Shown piece by piece: positions 16,878 through 24,831 of a stretch of DNA of 64,000 bases. Within the stretch, counting starts at the first letter, position 1. Every line of letters begins with the position of its first letter. Source of the DNA: Micromonospora tarapacensis (GTDB taxonomy: Bacteria; Actinomycetota; Actinomycetes; Mycobacteriales; Micromonosporaceae); the NCBI RefSeq assembly GCF_019697375.1, contig NZ_JAHCDI010000004.1, forward strand, positions 2,095,324 through 2,159,323, written 5' to 3'. The notes under the pieces were generated by a model, which was not told where the DNA came from, made no database searches, and saw nothing but the letters and a program-made list of their open reading frames with translations. Position numbers and translations under genes: made by a program.

Positions 16878-17114
16878 ATGACCGCACACAAGCCCCCGGC
16901 AGCGGGCAGGGACGTCTCGGTGTCGGTGGAGCGGCGCGTCTCGTACGACGAATACCTCTCGGCTACCGCGTTGACGTTTGCCCGGCGGCATCGGCCCGTG
17001 TGGTCGTGGCAGCGGTGGCGGCGCGTCTGCCGGTGCGGGGCCGATCTGCCGTGTCGTGCCCGGCATCGCATCCCGATCAACCGTGATCACTGGCCGCAGG
17101 AAGGTGAGCAGTGA
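16878..17114 (+). CDS. Small Arg/Trp-rich protein with CxC and CRAR motifs
   Basis: Protein of 78 residues from the ATG at 16878 with a GGAGG ribosome binding site. The sequence has a basic Trp cluster (WSWQRWRRVCRCG) and a later Cys in LPCRARHRIP. Its function is unknown. It overlaps the next small gene by a GTGA and follows the XRE/TPR regulator, an arrangement often seen for such regulators. A longer frame from 16791 is possible, but the internal ATG has the better ribosome binding site. Confidence 0.6.
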   Translation: MTAHKPPAAGRDVSVSVERRVSYDEYLSATALTFARRHRPVWSWQRWRRVCRCGADLPCRARHRIPINRDHWPQEGEQ

Positions 17115-17290
17115 CCGGCGGGCCGGAGCAGGCGATCCTCGCGGTCCACGTCCGAGGACTCGACGGCATGTGTGCCGGTTGCCGAGCCTGGTGGTCGCGG
17201 CTGTCCCCGTACCCGTGCTGGCAGGTGGAGTGGGCGACCAGCCAGCAGGCCCACGCGAGCGTCGCCAGATTCCTCGGCCGTGTGCGGTGA
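17111..17290 (+). CDS. Small Cys/Trp-rich hypothetical protein
   Basis: Protein of 59 residues from GTG 17111, coupled to the preceding gene by GTGA. It contains a CxxC pair (DGMCAGCRAWWSRL) and a third Cys in PYPCWQVEW, so a zinc-ribbon-like fold is possible. No function can be assigned. A further GTG overlaps its stop (17287, VSTHGPVLPIWSC) and looks like the N-terminus of a third tiny protein of the same series, but that frame degenerates afterwards. Confidence 0.55.
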   Translation: MTGGPEQAILAVHVRGLDGMCAGCRAWWSRLSPYPCWQVEWATSQQAHASVARFLGRVR

Positions 17291-17515
17291 GCACCCACGG
17301 CCCGGTCCTGCCGATCTGGAGCTGCACCGCCGCTTCATCGGCTGGACCAGACGACCGCCGCATGCACAGCAGCGAAGCCCAGCGACCGTGCCGGCCGAAC
17401 CCGACCGGGACCGCCGGCACCAGGCCGGATGACCTCGCACGACAACCGGGTGATGGTGCAGCAGGACGCGGACAGCGGTCACGCCCTCGCCCATCCGTTC
17501 GGCAGAATGGCCGGT

Positions 17516-18298
17516 ATGAGGATAGACCTTGCTGGCCGCACCGCTCTCGTGACCGGCTCGACCCAGGGCATCGGCCGGGCCATCGCCGCCGGCCTGGCGG
17601 CGGCCGGAGCCCGGGTGGGAATCAACGGGCGTTCACCTGAGTCCGTCGACCGGTCCCTGGCCGAGTTGGGCGAGGGTGACTTCGTCGCCGTACCCGCCGA
17701 CGTGTCGACAGCCGACGGAGCGATCGCGGCGGTCGACGCGCTCCCCCGGGTCGACATCCTGATCAACAATCTCGGCATCTTCGGTGCCCAGCCCGCCCTG
17801 GAGATCAGCGACGACGACTGGCGGCGCTACTTCGAGGTCAACGTGCTGGCCGCGGTGCGGCTGACCCGGGCATACCTGCCCGGGATGCGCGAGCGCGGCT
17901 GGGGTCGGGTCCAGTACATCGCCAGCGACTCGGCGGTGGTGATCCCGGCCGAGATGATCCACAATGGTGTCTCCAAGACCGCCCTGCTGGGTGTGGCCCG
18001 GGGCTTCGCCAAGGAGGCGGCGGGCTCGGGCGTCACCGTGAACAGTGTCATCGCCGGCCCCACCCACACCGGCGGGGTCGAACAGTTCGTCCGCTCGCTG
18101 GTCGGCTCGGAACTGCCCTGGGACGCCGCGCAGCACGAGTTCATGATCCGGCACCGGCCACAGTCGCTGTTGCAACGCCTCATCGAGCCCGCGGAGATCG
18201 CGAATATGGTGGTCTATCTGTCCTCGCCACTCGCGTCGGCGACCACCGGGGCCGCGGTGCGGGTGGACGGCGGCTACGTGGACTCCATCCTGCCCTGA
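17516..18298 (+). CDS. Short-chain dehydrogenase/reductase lacking the catalytic tyrosine
   Basis: Protein of 260 residues from the ATG at 17516 ([14 protein letters not shown]); an in-frame start at 17429 would add a non-conserved tail. It has the Rossmann motif [18 protein letters not shown] in place of NNAG, catalytic Ser in YIASDSAVV, and Lys in [11 protein letters not shown]. The position of the active-site Tyr (K minus 4, Ser plus 13) is Asn, codon AAT, one base away from TAT. Relatives usually read MIHYGxxK here. The enzyme may be inactive, use another acid, or be a binding protein. The C-terminal [11 protein letters not shown] region is normal. It stands alone between the XRE cluster and csp. 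Confidence 0.88.
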   Translation: MRIDLAGRTALVTGSTQGIGRAIAAGLAAAGARVGINGRSPESVDRSLAELGEGDFVAVPADVSTADGAIAAVDALPRVDILINNLGIFGAQPALEISDDDWRRYFEVNVLAAVRLTRAYLPGMRERGWGRVQYIASDSAVVIPAEMIHNGVSKTALLGVARGFAKEAAGSGVTVNSVIAGPTHTGGVEQFVRSLVGSELPWDAAQHEFMIRHRPQSLLQRLIEPAEIANMVVYLSSPLASATTGAAVRVDGGYVDSILP

Positions 18299-18381
18299 CC
18301 CGTCGCGGCGAAGACCGCACCCGGCCCGGTTTTCCGTGCTACGGTGGCCACGTTGCAGTTTTGATTTCCGTAGACGTAGCC

Positions 18382-18439
18382 AGCGCCTGAGGGTATCCAA
18401 ACCCGGGCGCTTTTTGTTTTGTCCCGGCTCTGCCGGGAC
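18382..18439 (+). promoter_or_regulatory. Two tandem hairpins in the cold-shock gene leader
   Basis: The first hairpin pairs AGCGCC (18382-18387) with GGCGCT (18406-18411), with an inner GGGT/ACCC stem, and is followed by TTTTGTTTT, so it looks like an intrinsic terminator. The second, GTCCCGGC-TCT-GCCGGGAC (18421-18439), has an 8-bp stem and 3-nt loop. They sit 70-130 bp before csp and 85-140 bp after the SDR gene, so they could terminate the SDR transcript or act as a cold-responsive attenuator. Confidence 0.55.
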
Positions 18440-18509
18440 ACGGGTGATCAACGCAGCGACCAGGAAACTCCGCATGGTGCGGCGTTTCGACAGCCTGCGA
18501 GGAGAAAAC

Positions 18510-18713
18510 ATGGCTTCCGGCACCGTCAAGTGGTTCAACGCGGACAAGGGCTTCGGCTTCATCAGCCAGGACGGAGGCGGGGCCGACGTGTTCGCGCACT
18601 TCTCGGCCATTTCCGCCAGCGGATTCCGCAGCCTGGAGGAGAACCAGCGGGTGGAGTTCGAGATCACCCAGGGCCAGCGTGGACTTCAGGCGGAGAACAT
18701 CCGCCCGCTCTGA
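18510..18713 (+). CDS. Cold-shock domain protein
   Basis: Protein of 67 residues, [18 protein letters not shown], with both RNA-binding motifs (KGFGFI as RNP1 and DVFAHFSAI as RNP2) and the full length of a CspA-type OB fold. It binds single-stranded RNA or DNA as an RNA chaperone. A GGAG ribosome binding site is five bases before the ATG, and the leader carries tandem hairpins that could be thermosensitive. Monocistronic. Confidence 0.95.
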   Translation: MASGTVKWFNADKGFGFISQDGGGADVFAHFSAISASGFRSLEENQRVEFEITQGQRGLQAENIRPL

Positions 18714-18831
18714 CGCGACTCCCGGGTACGACGGGCCGACTGATTCAGCGGACCCGCCGTACCCGGGGCAACCGACTGGTGTCCGTCCACCCGTGACCGG
18801 GTCGCCGATGGCCGTCGGGCACGATCAGGGC

Positions 18832-19370
18832 ATGACATTCGGCGGGCTGGCGTACACCGGGACACCACAGGACCGGGCCGCGAGCCTGCGCACCGACCCG
18901 GACTGGGTCGCCGACCGGCTCCGGCGCGACGACAGCCAGGTGCTGCCGATGTGGCGCGACCGCCCGCTGTTGACGGCCACCGGCCACCCGGTCACGCTCA
19001 CCGGGCCGCCGGGCCGGACCCTGGTGGCGTCTGCCGGCCAGAGCACCCTGCTGGGTCTGGACGGTACGACGGCGATCTTCGCGGCCGACCTCAGCGAGGT
19101 CGACGAGGCGGAGGCGCTGCGGCTCGGTGCCGCGCACGCCAGCGCCGACCTGCGTAGCCTCGCCGCCACGCTGCCCGCGCCGCTGGCCGCCACCCTCGCG
19201 TACGCCCGGGGACTGCTCTACTGGAACCGGCACACCCGGTACTGCGGTACCTGCGGTGGTTCACCGAAGCCGAGATCGTCGAACGCATCGTCGACGGCCC
19301 CGGTTCGGGTCCCGTCGACTCGATCGGTGGATGGCTGCTGCGCTCCTGGGTCGGCCTGCCGCCGGCCTGA
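18832..19370 (+). pseudogene. NudC NADH pyrophosphatase with the Nudix domain deleted
   Basis: From ATG 18832 the N-terminal NudC domain is intact (MTFGGLAYTGTPQDRAA to the first half of the zinc ribbon, RYCGTCGG). The sequence then jumps, in another frame, to a typical NudC C-terminus: LRWFTEAEIVERIVDG, PVDSIGGWLLRSW, stop at 19370. The second ribbon Cys pair, the Nudix box and about 130 residues are missing. The junction lies in CTGCGGTGG, which encodes CGG in one frame and LRW in the other, as expected for deletion between short direct repeats. The in-frame reading after the junction is nonsense up to 19437. It is surely inactive as a Nudix hydrolase. Confidence 0.82.
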
Positions 19371-19428
19371 CCGGCCGCCCGCTTCGCGCCGCCGCGTCCG
19401 GTCGGCGAAATGGCGCCAACCGGCCCTT

Positions 19429-19447
19429 TCAGGTTAGCCTGCCCTAA
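19429..19447 (+). promoter_or_regulatory. Iron-box-like operator (IdeR/DmdR type)
   Basis: TCAGGTTAGCCTGCCCTAA matches the actinobacterial iron-box consensus TTAGGTTAGGCTAACCTAA at 15 of 19 positions by eye. It lies 24 bp before the start of the first ABC exporter gene, so Fe(II)-loaded IdeR/DmdR would probably repress the pair. Confidence 0.65.
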
Positions 19448-19470
19448 CTTTGCGACATCAAGGCGGGGGC

Positions 19471-21150
19471 ATGCCACAGACCACGGCGCGGCTGATCGGC
19501 CAGATGTTCTGGCGCCAGCGCCGGGACACCACGTTGTGCGCCGCCTTCTGGTCGCTGCACCAGGTCTGCGAGGCACTCGTCCCGGTGGCGATCGGCCTGG
19601 TCATCGACCAGGCCGTCGGGACCGGATCGACCTCGGCGATGGCCTGGTCCGTGCTGGGCATCTTCGCGCTGTTCACCGCCCTCACCATGGGTTGGCGGTC
19701 GGGTTTCTGGTTCCTCTCCAAGGCGGTGGTGGAGGAGTCGCACGTGCTGCGGATGCGGGTGGTCCGGCGCGTGGTGACCGGACGGGGCATCCGGACCGAA
19801 CGCCAGAGCGGGGAACTGCTCTCGATCGCCACCTCCGACACCCAGTCCGCCGCCGAGTTGCTCGAACTGGGCACCCGGGGGGTGAGCGCGCTGGTCGGTC
19901 TGTCGGTGTCGACGATCGTGCTGTTGCGGATCGACTGGTCGCTCGGCCTGGGGTTGGTGGTGGGCGTGCCGATCCTGGTGCTCGGGCTCAACGCGCTCGG
20001 GCCGGTCGTGGGGCGCCACACGTCGGCGCAACAGCAGGCCATCGGCCGGGCCGCCGCGACCGCCTCGGACCTGCTGCGCGGGCTTCGGCCGCTGCGGGGT
20101 TTCGGGGGCGTCGACGAGGCCGCCCGTCGCTACCGTACGGCGAGCCGTACCTCGCTGCGCGCCAGCATCGGCACGGCCAAGGCCGGCGCCACCTTCGTCG
20201 GCGCGTCGACGTTCACCACCGGTCTGCTGATCACGGTCGTGGCCGCGCTGGCGGGCTGGTTCGCCCTGCAGGGACGGATCACCGTCGGGCAACTCATCAC
20301 GATCGTGGGGCTGGCGACGTTCATCGCCGATCCGGTGCTCAACCTCGCCGACTGCGTCTTCCGGCTGGCGACCGCGCGAGCCAGCGCGGCCCGCGTCGCC
20401 GAGGTGCTCGCCGCACCCGAGCAGGCCCCGTCCGGCCGACGGACCGCGGCGGCGGGGACGCTGGCCCTCGACGAGGTGCACGCGCCGGGGCTGGCCGGCG
20501 TCGGCCTCACCGTCCCGCCCGGTGAGCTGCTCGGTGTGGTCACCGGGGAGACGGTCACCGCGGATGCGATCACCGAACTGCTCGCCGGTGCGCGGCTGCC
20601 CGAGCGGGGCGAGGTGAGGCTGGCCGGCACGCCGTTACCGGAGCTGGACGTGGCCTCGTTGCGCCGGGTGGTGCTCGTCGAGCCGCACGGGGTCGACCTG
20701 TTCGGTGCCACGCTGCGCGAGGCGCTGCGGACCGGTGCGGACGGGGATGACTCGGCGCTGAGCGCGAGCATGGCGGCGGCCTCCGTCGACGACCTGCTCG
20801 CCGAGGGCGACGCCGGGCTGGACCGCCACCTGACCGACCACGGCCTCAACCTCTCCGGCGGCCAGCGGCAGCGGCTCGCCCTGGCCCGGGCGTTGCTCGC
20901 CGACCGGCCGGTCACCGTCTTCCGCGACCCGACGACGGCGGTCGACGCGGTGACCGAACACGCCATCGCCGACGGGATACGCGCCTACCGGGCTGGCGGC
21001 GGGCGGGCAACGGTCCTGGTCACCACCAGCGCGCCGCTGCTCGACCAGTGCGACCGGGTCGTCTTCGTCCAGGCCGGCCGGGTGGCGGCCGTCGGGCGCC
21101 ACCGTGAACTGCTCGCCCAGCCCGGGTACGCCGAGGTGGTGCTGCGATGA
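19471..21150 (+). CDS. ABC exporter half-transporter with degenerate nucleotide site (subunit 1)
   Basis: Protein of 559 residues from ATG 19471: a six-helix membrane domain (about 15-310) and an ATPase domain (about 335-555). The signature motif NLSGGQRQRLALARALL is intact. The Walker A loop is replaced by GVVTGETVTADAITELL with no GKS/T, the Walker B end reads VTVFRDPTTAVD without the catalytic Glu, and the switch His is absent (VTTSAPLLDQ). It is therefore the non-hydrolysing partner of the next gene, which overlaps by ATGA. The iron-box upstream suggests a siderophore-related exporter or an IrtAB-like importer. The substrate is inferred, since no siderophore biosynthesis gene is in the window. 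Confidence 0.88.
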   Translation: MPQTTARLIGQMFWRQRRDTTLCAAFWSLHQVCEALVPVAIGLVIDQAVGTGSTSAMAWSVLGIFALFTALTMGWRSGFWFLSKAVVEESHVLRMRVVRRVVTGRGIRTERQSGELLSIATSDTQSAAELLELGTRGVSALVGLSVSTIVLLRIDWSLGLGLVVGVPILVLGLNALGPVVGRHTSAQQQAIGRAAATASDLLRGLRPLRGFGGVDEAARRYRTASRTSLRASIGTAKAGATFVGASTFTTGLLITVVAALAGWFALQGRITVGQLITIVGLATFIADPVLNLADCVFRLATARASAARVAEVLAAPEQAPSGRRTAAAGTLALDEVHAPGLAGVGLTVPPGELLGVVTGETVTADAITELLAGARLPERGEVRLAGTPLPELDVASLRRVVLVEPHGVDLFGATLREALRTGADGDDSALSASMAAASVDDLLAEGDAGLDRHLTDHGLNLSGGQRQRLALARALLADRPVTVFRDPTTAVDAVTEHAIADGIRAYRAGGGRATVLVTTSAPLLDQCDRVVFVQAGRVAAVGRHRELLAQPGYAEVVLR

Positions 21151-22895
21151 GCCCGACGTCGATCCTGCCCGTCGCGAGCGGCAGGGCGACCGCTGCCGCC
21201 TTCTGGCGTGCCCTCCGGCGCTACCCGCTGCTCGGCTGGACGTCGGTGGTGGCATCGGCAGCGGCGAGCGTGGCCGCGGTCGGCGTGCCGATCCTGCTCG
21301 GTCGGCTGGTCGACCTGGTGGTTGCCGGCGGCACCGTCCGGTCGCTGCTGCTGACCTCGGCGTGGATCCTCGGCGCGGGTCTCGCCAGCGCGGTCCTCAC
21401 CGGGGCGTCCCGGTGGCTGATCACCGAGTGGGGCATGCGCGGCTGCGCCGACCTGCGGGAAGACGTGCTCGACCGGGCGCTGCGGATGGACGCGGCCCGG
21501 CTGGAGAGCGCCGGCGCGGGCGACGTGGCCTCGCGGGTCACCGAGGACGTCGAGCAGGTGACCGACTCGGTCCGGCTGGCCGCGGGGATCTTCACCGCGC
21601 TGGTCACCGTCGTCATCACCTTCGCCGGCTTCGCGACGCTCGACTGGCGCATCGCCTGCGCCTTTCTGATCGTCTTCCCGGTGCACGCGATGAGCCTGCG
21701 CCGGTTCGTGCCCCGGGCGAGGCGGCTCTACGCCGCCGAGCGGGAGGCCGCGGCGGTCCGGACCCAGAGCCTGTTGACGACCTTCACCGGCACCCGGACG
21801 GTCCACGCGTACGGCATGGAGGATCGGCAGAGCCGGCGGGTCGACGAGGCGTCGAGGGCCGCGGTCGTCGCCCGGCTGCGGGCGGTCCGCGGATTCCTCT
21901 GGTTCGCGAACATGATGAACTACGCGGAGGCGATCGGGCTCACCGCGGTGCTCCTGAGCGGGTTCCTGCTGGTTCGGGCGGGCGAGGTCACCGTCGGCGA
22001 CGTCACCGCCGCCGCGCTGCTCTTCCACCGGCTCTTCGGCCCGCTCGGCATGCTGCTGATCTCGTTCAACGACATCCAGTCGGCCGGCGCGGCGCTCGCC
22101 CGGCTCGTGGGCATCACCGGGCTCGGCGTGCCGGCGGCGGGTGCCGGCGGCCCGGTGACCTCGCGGAGGCCCGCCGGCATCACCGCCAAATCGGTGGCAC
22201 ACCGCTACCCCGGCGGCCCCCTCGTCGTGCACGACGTGTCGCTCGACATCGCCGAGGGCGAGTCACTCGCGATCGTCGGCGAGAGCGGGGCCGGCAAGAC
22301 GACCCTCGCGGCCATCCTCGGCGGGGTCGTCCCCGCCGCCGACGGCGAGGTGTGGCTGGGTGGCCGGCCGATCGGCGAGCTGTCCCCGGACGAACTGCGC
22401 CGCACCGTCGGCGTGGTCACCCAGGAGGTCCACGTCTTCGCCGGCACGCTCGCCGACGACCTCCGGCTGGCCGCCCCGCACGCCCGCGACGAGGACCTGT
22501 TCGCCGCGCTGACCCTGGTCGGCGCCCGCGAGTGGGTCGACGCGCTGCCCGACGGGGTGCAGACCAGGGTCGGTGACGGTGCCCATCCGGTCAATCCGGG
22601 CCAGGCACAGCAGCTGGCGCTGGCCCGGATCGCCCTGCTCGACCCGCCGATCGTCGTCCTCGACGAGGCGAGCGCCGAGGCCGGCAGCGCGGGCGCGCGG
22701 CAGCTCGAACAGGCCAGCGCCGCGCTCATCCGTGGCCGCACGGCCGTCGTCGTCGCGCACCGGCTCACCCAGGCACACAGCTGTGACCGGATCGCCGTGA
22801 TGTCACACGGCCGGATCGTCGAACTCGGCAGCCCGGACGAGCTCGTCGCGGCCGGCGGCCGGTACGCCGAGCTCTGGTCGGCCTGGCAGCGCTGA
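21147..22895 (+). CDS. ABC exporter half-transporter, catalytic subunit 2
   Basis: Protein of 582 residues with a six-helix membrane domain (about 20-320) and an ATPase domain (about 345-580). Walker A (GESGAGKTT), Walker B (IVVLDEASAEA) and the switch His (VVAHRLTQ) are intact, but the signature LSGGQ is replaced by VNPGQAQQLALAR. Paired with subunit 1, one composite site would have Walker A/B here and LSGGQ there and be active, while the other site would be degenerate on both faces. The 4-bp overlap indicates 1:1 translation. Its last 93 bases are overlapped by the convergent DUF998 gene. Confidence 0.9.
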   Translation: MSPTSILPVASGRATAAAFWRALRRYPLLGWTSVVASAAASVAAVGVPILLGRLVDLVVAGGTVRSLLLTSAWILGAGLASAVLTGASRWLITEWGMRGCADLREDVLDRALRMDAARLESAGAGDVASRVTEDVEQVTDSVRLAAGIFTALVTVVITFAGFATLDWRIACAFLIVFPVHAMSLRRFVPRARRLYAAEREAAAVRTQSLLTTFTGTRTVHAYGMEDRQSRRVDEASRAAVVARLRAVRGFLWFANMMNYAEAIGLTAVLLSGFLLVRAGEVTVGDVTAAALLFHRLFGPLGMLLISFNDIQSAGAALARLVGITGLGVPAAGAGGPVTSRRPAGITAKSVAHRYPGGPLVVHDVSLDIAEGESLAIVGESGAGKTTLAAILGGVVPAADGEVWLGGRPIGELSPDELRRTVGVVTQEVHVFAGTLADDLRLAAPHARDEDLFAALTLVGAREWVDALPDGVQTRVGDGAHPVNPGQAQQLALARIALLDPPIVVLDEASAEAGSAGARQLEQASAALIRGRTAVVVAHRLTQAHSCDRIAVMSHGRIVELGSPDELVAAGGRYAELWSAWQR

Positions 22896-23483
22896 CCGGT
22901 CGCCGGCGCGCAGGGCCCGCACCGCGAGGACGGCCAGCCAGGTCCAGCCGAGTGTGATCCCGGCACGCTGGATCAGCCCCGCACCGCCGTCGGTCGGATC
23001 GACCGCGCCGGCGGCCACGACGAGCACCCCGACGGTGATCCCGGTGAGCCGGCAGTACCAGCGCCACGCGCCGGTCGGCCGCCAGCGGGCGGCCGTGAAG
23101 CAGGCGGCGATCAGCGCCGCGAAGACGAGGAGCGAGACGAGGTTGTGCGCGGTGCCGTGGCTGGTCGTCCGGTCGGTCGGAACCGGATCCGAGACGAAGA
23201 CGCCGGCTCCGATCAGGCAGATCGCGAAGACCCGCACCAGCCAGGCCGTCCACCGTGAGACGGTGTGCCGCAGCCCGAACGAGAACACCGCCAACAGGGT
23301 GCCGCTCACCACGAAGTTCGCGATCTGGAGCCACCCGCCGCGCCCGATCGAGCCCTCGCTGACGAAGTCGTGGGCCGGCTGGTAGCCGGGTTTGACCACT
23401 CCGTTGATCAGGATCACCGCGATGAACAGCACCGCGCCGACGATTCCGCAGCCGAGCAGGCCCCGAGTCCTCGTCACGGCCAC
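22803..23483 (-). CDS. DUF998 family membrane protein
   Basis: Protein of 226 residues with about six membrane helices (for example GIVGAVLFIAVILINGV, FVVSGTLLAVFSFGL, LLVFAALIAACFTA and ITVGVLVVAAGAV) and the family-like PGYQPAHDFVSEGS stretch. DUF998 proteins are of unknown function. The start is GTG 23483 or GTG 23477. Its hydrophilic C-terminal 30 residues overlap the end of the ABC gene on the other strand, so the true C-terminus may be eroded or extended. It stands 41 bp from the end of the LLM operon. Confidence 0.8.
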   Translation of the reverse strand: MAVTRTRGLLGCGIVGAVLFIAVILINGVVKPGYQPAHDFVSEGSIGRGGWLQIANFVVSGTLLAVFSFGLRHTVSRWTAWLVRVFAICLIGAGVFVSDPVPTDRTTSHGTAHNLVSLLVFAALIAACFTAARWRPTGAWRWYCRLTGITVGVLVVAAGAVDPTDGGAGLIQRAGITLGWTWLAVLAVRALRAGDRSALPGRPELGVPAAGRDELVRAAEFDDPAV

Positions 23484-23524
23484 AACGTAGCAACGGTGAA
23501 CACGCCGGCCGGCCGGGCGTCGGG

Positions 23525-24508
23525 TCAGCCGCGCAGCAGCGGCAGCACCCGCCCACCGAGCAGCTCTATTCCGCGGTGCGGGGTCAAGCCGTGCGGCGTG
23601 CCGAACTCCACCCGGCTCGCCCCGGCGTCGAACACCGCGGCGGCCTGCGCGGCGACCTGTTCGGGCGTACCGGAGAACGCGAACAGGTCGAGCAGGTCGT
23701 CGCCGATCAGCGCGCCGGCCAGGTCGTCCTCGCGGCGCGTGACGTGCTGCTGGATCCGGGCCAGCAGCTCGGGGTCGACCTCGACGGTGGGGTCGAGGGC
23801 GGCGACCACGGCGAGGTACATGGCGACCTCGGTGCGGGCCACCCGTCGCGCCAGCGCACCGTCGGAGTCGACGACGGTGACCGCGCCAAGCACCACACCG
23901 GTGCCCGGTCCGGCCCCCGCCTCGTCCAGCCAGGCCCGCATCGTCTTGGCCATCGCCGGGTTCGCCGACCCGCCGACCTTGACCTCGCTGGCGAAGCGGG
24001 CGGCGGACCGGGCCGTCTGCTGCCCCCAGGTGCCGACCAGCACCGGCACGTCGGGGCGGGCCGGGGCGTACCGCAGGGCGGTGCCGGGCGCCACGGTGAA
24101 CTCCCGGCCGGCGAAGCCGCCGTCGTCGCCGGCGAGCAACCGGCGGACGATCTGGACGGTCTCGGCGATGCGGCGCAGTGGCCGGGCCTGCGGCACCCCG
24201 ACCTGCTGCAACCAGGTGCCCCGGGCGAGCCCGAGGTAGGCGCGGCCGTGCGAGGCCAGGTCGAGCGCGGCGACCTGCCCGGCCACCTCCACCGGGTGCA
24301 GGGTGAACGGGTTCAGGCAGGCCGCGCCGAGGCGGATCCGGCGGGTGTGCCGGGCGGCCACCAGCAGCGGGAAGATCGGCGGCTGGTACATCAGGTCACC
24401 GAAGACCGACAGCACGTCGAAGCCGTGCCGTTCGGCCAGCTCGGCAAGCTCGGCGTACTCGTCGGCGGACTTGTCCGACTGCAGGCCGATACCGACCAGA
24501 CGGCTCAC
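23525..24508 (-). CDS. LLM-class (F420 or flavin-dependent) oxidoreductase
   Basis: Protein of 327 residues with the luciferase-like TIM barrel: DVLSVFGDLMYQPPIFPLL, RIRLGAACLNPFTLHP, GRAYLGLARGTW and the late FAFSGTPEQVAAQA segment seen in F420-dependent reductases such as the methylene-H4MPT reductase-like group. Cofactor choice (F420 or FMN) cannot be fixed by reading. It starts at GTG 24508 overlapping the previous gene (GTGA) and is the last gene of a ten-gene operon with an importer, an amidohydrolase and a metallopeptidase. It may perform a redox step on the imported compound. Confidence 0.87.
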   Translation of the reverse strand: MSRLVGIGLQSDKSADEYAELAELAERHGFDVLSVFGDLMYQPPIFPLLVAARHTRRIRLGAACLNPFTLHPVEVAGQVAALDLASHGRAYLGLARGTWLQQVGVPQARPLRRIAETVQIVRRLLAGDDGGFAGREFTVAPGTALRYAPARPDVPVLVGTWGQQTARSAARFASEVKVGGSANPAMAKTMRAWLDEAGAGPGTGVVLGAVTVVDSDGALARRVARTEVAMYLAVVAALDPTVEVDPELLARIQQHVTRREDDLAGALIGDDLLDLFAFSGTPEQVAAQAAAVFDAGASRVEFGTPHGLTPHRGIELLGGRVLPLLRG

Positions 24509-24831
24509 GTCAGCTCCTCGGTGGGGATCTGCCGCCGGCCGGTGCGTTCGATGCGCATGATGACCCGCTCGTCCGGGTCCGGGCAGGCGACGTGGCTGTC
24601 CCGGGCCATCCAGTCACCCTCGGCCAGGGCCCGCTGCTTGGCCGGCAGCAGCGGCAGGCAGGCAGCGAGGGCGTACAGGCAGAAGTGCTGGCCGGCGGGG
24701 ATGCTGAGCCGGCAGGACTCGGTCAGGTCGAGGTGGTCGCCCGGCTTCATGCCGCACACCGAGCGGCCCTCGATGCGCTCCACCACGACCCGCAGGTCGT
24801 AGACGTCGGTGGTGGGCTGTTCGTCGCTCAT
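24505..24831 (-). CDS. TIGR04076 family protein
   Basis: Protein of 108 residues with the small-family pattern YDLRVVVERIEG, CGMKPGDHLDL and the Cys-containing HFCLYALAACLPLLPAKQRAL, ending with CPDPDERVIMRIER. TIGR04076 proteins are short and uncharacterised, often next to redox or ring-processing enzymes. It is coupled on both sides (ATGA upstream, GTGA downstream), so it is certainly part of the operon. It may be a metal-binding accessory protein; this is inference. Confidence 0.78.
   Translation of the reverse strand: MSDEQPTTDVYDLRVVVERIEGRSVCGMKPGDHLDLTESCRLSIPAGQHFCLYALAACLPLLPAKQRALAEGDWMARDSHVACPDPDERVIMRIERTGRRQIPTEELT

Noticed and set aside
17287..17640. Possible third tiny gene starting VSTHGPVLPIWSC
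   Set aside because: The first 13 residues look genuine, but the frame becomes Arg/Pro-rich, has no proper stop before entering the SDR gene, and shows no conserved second half.
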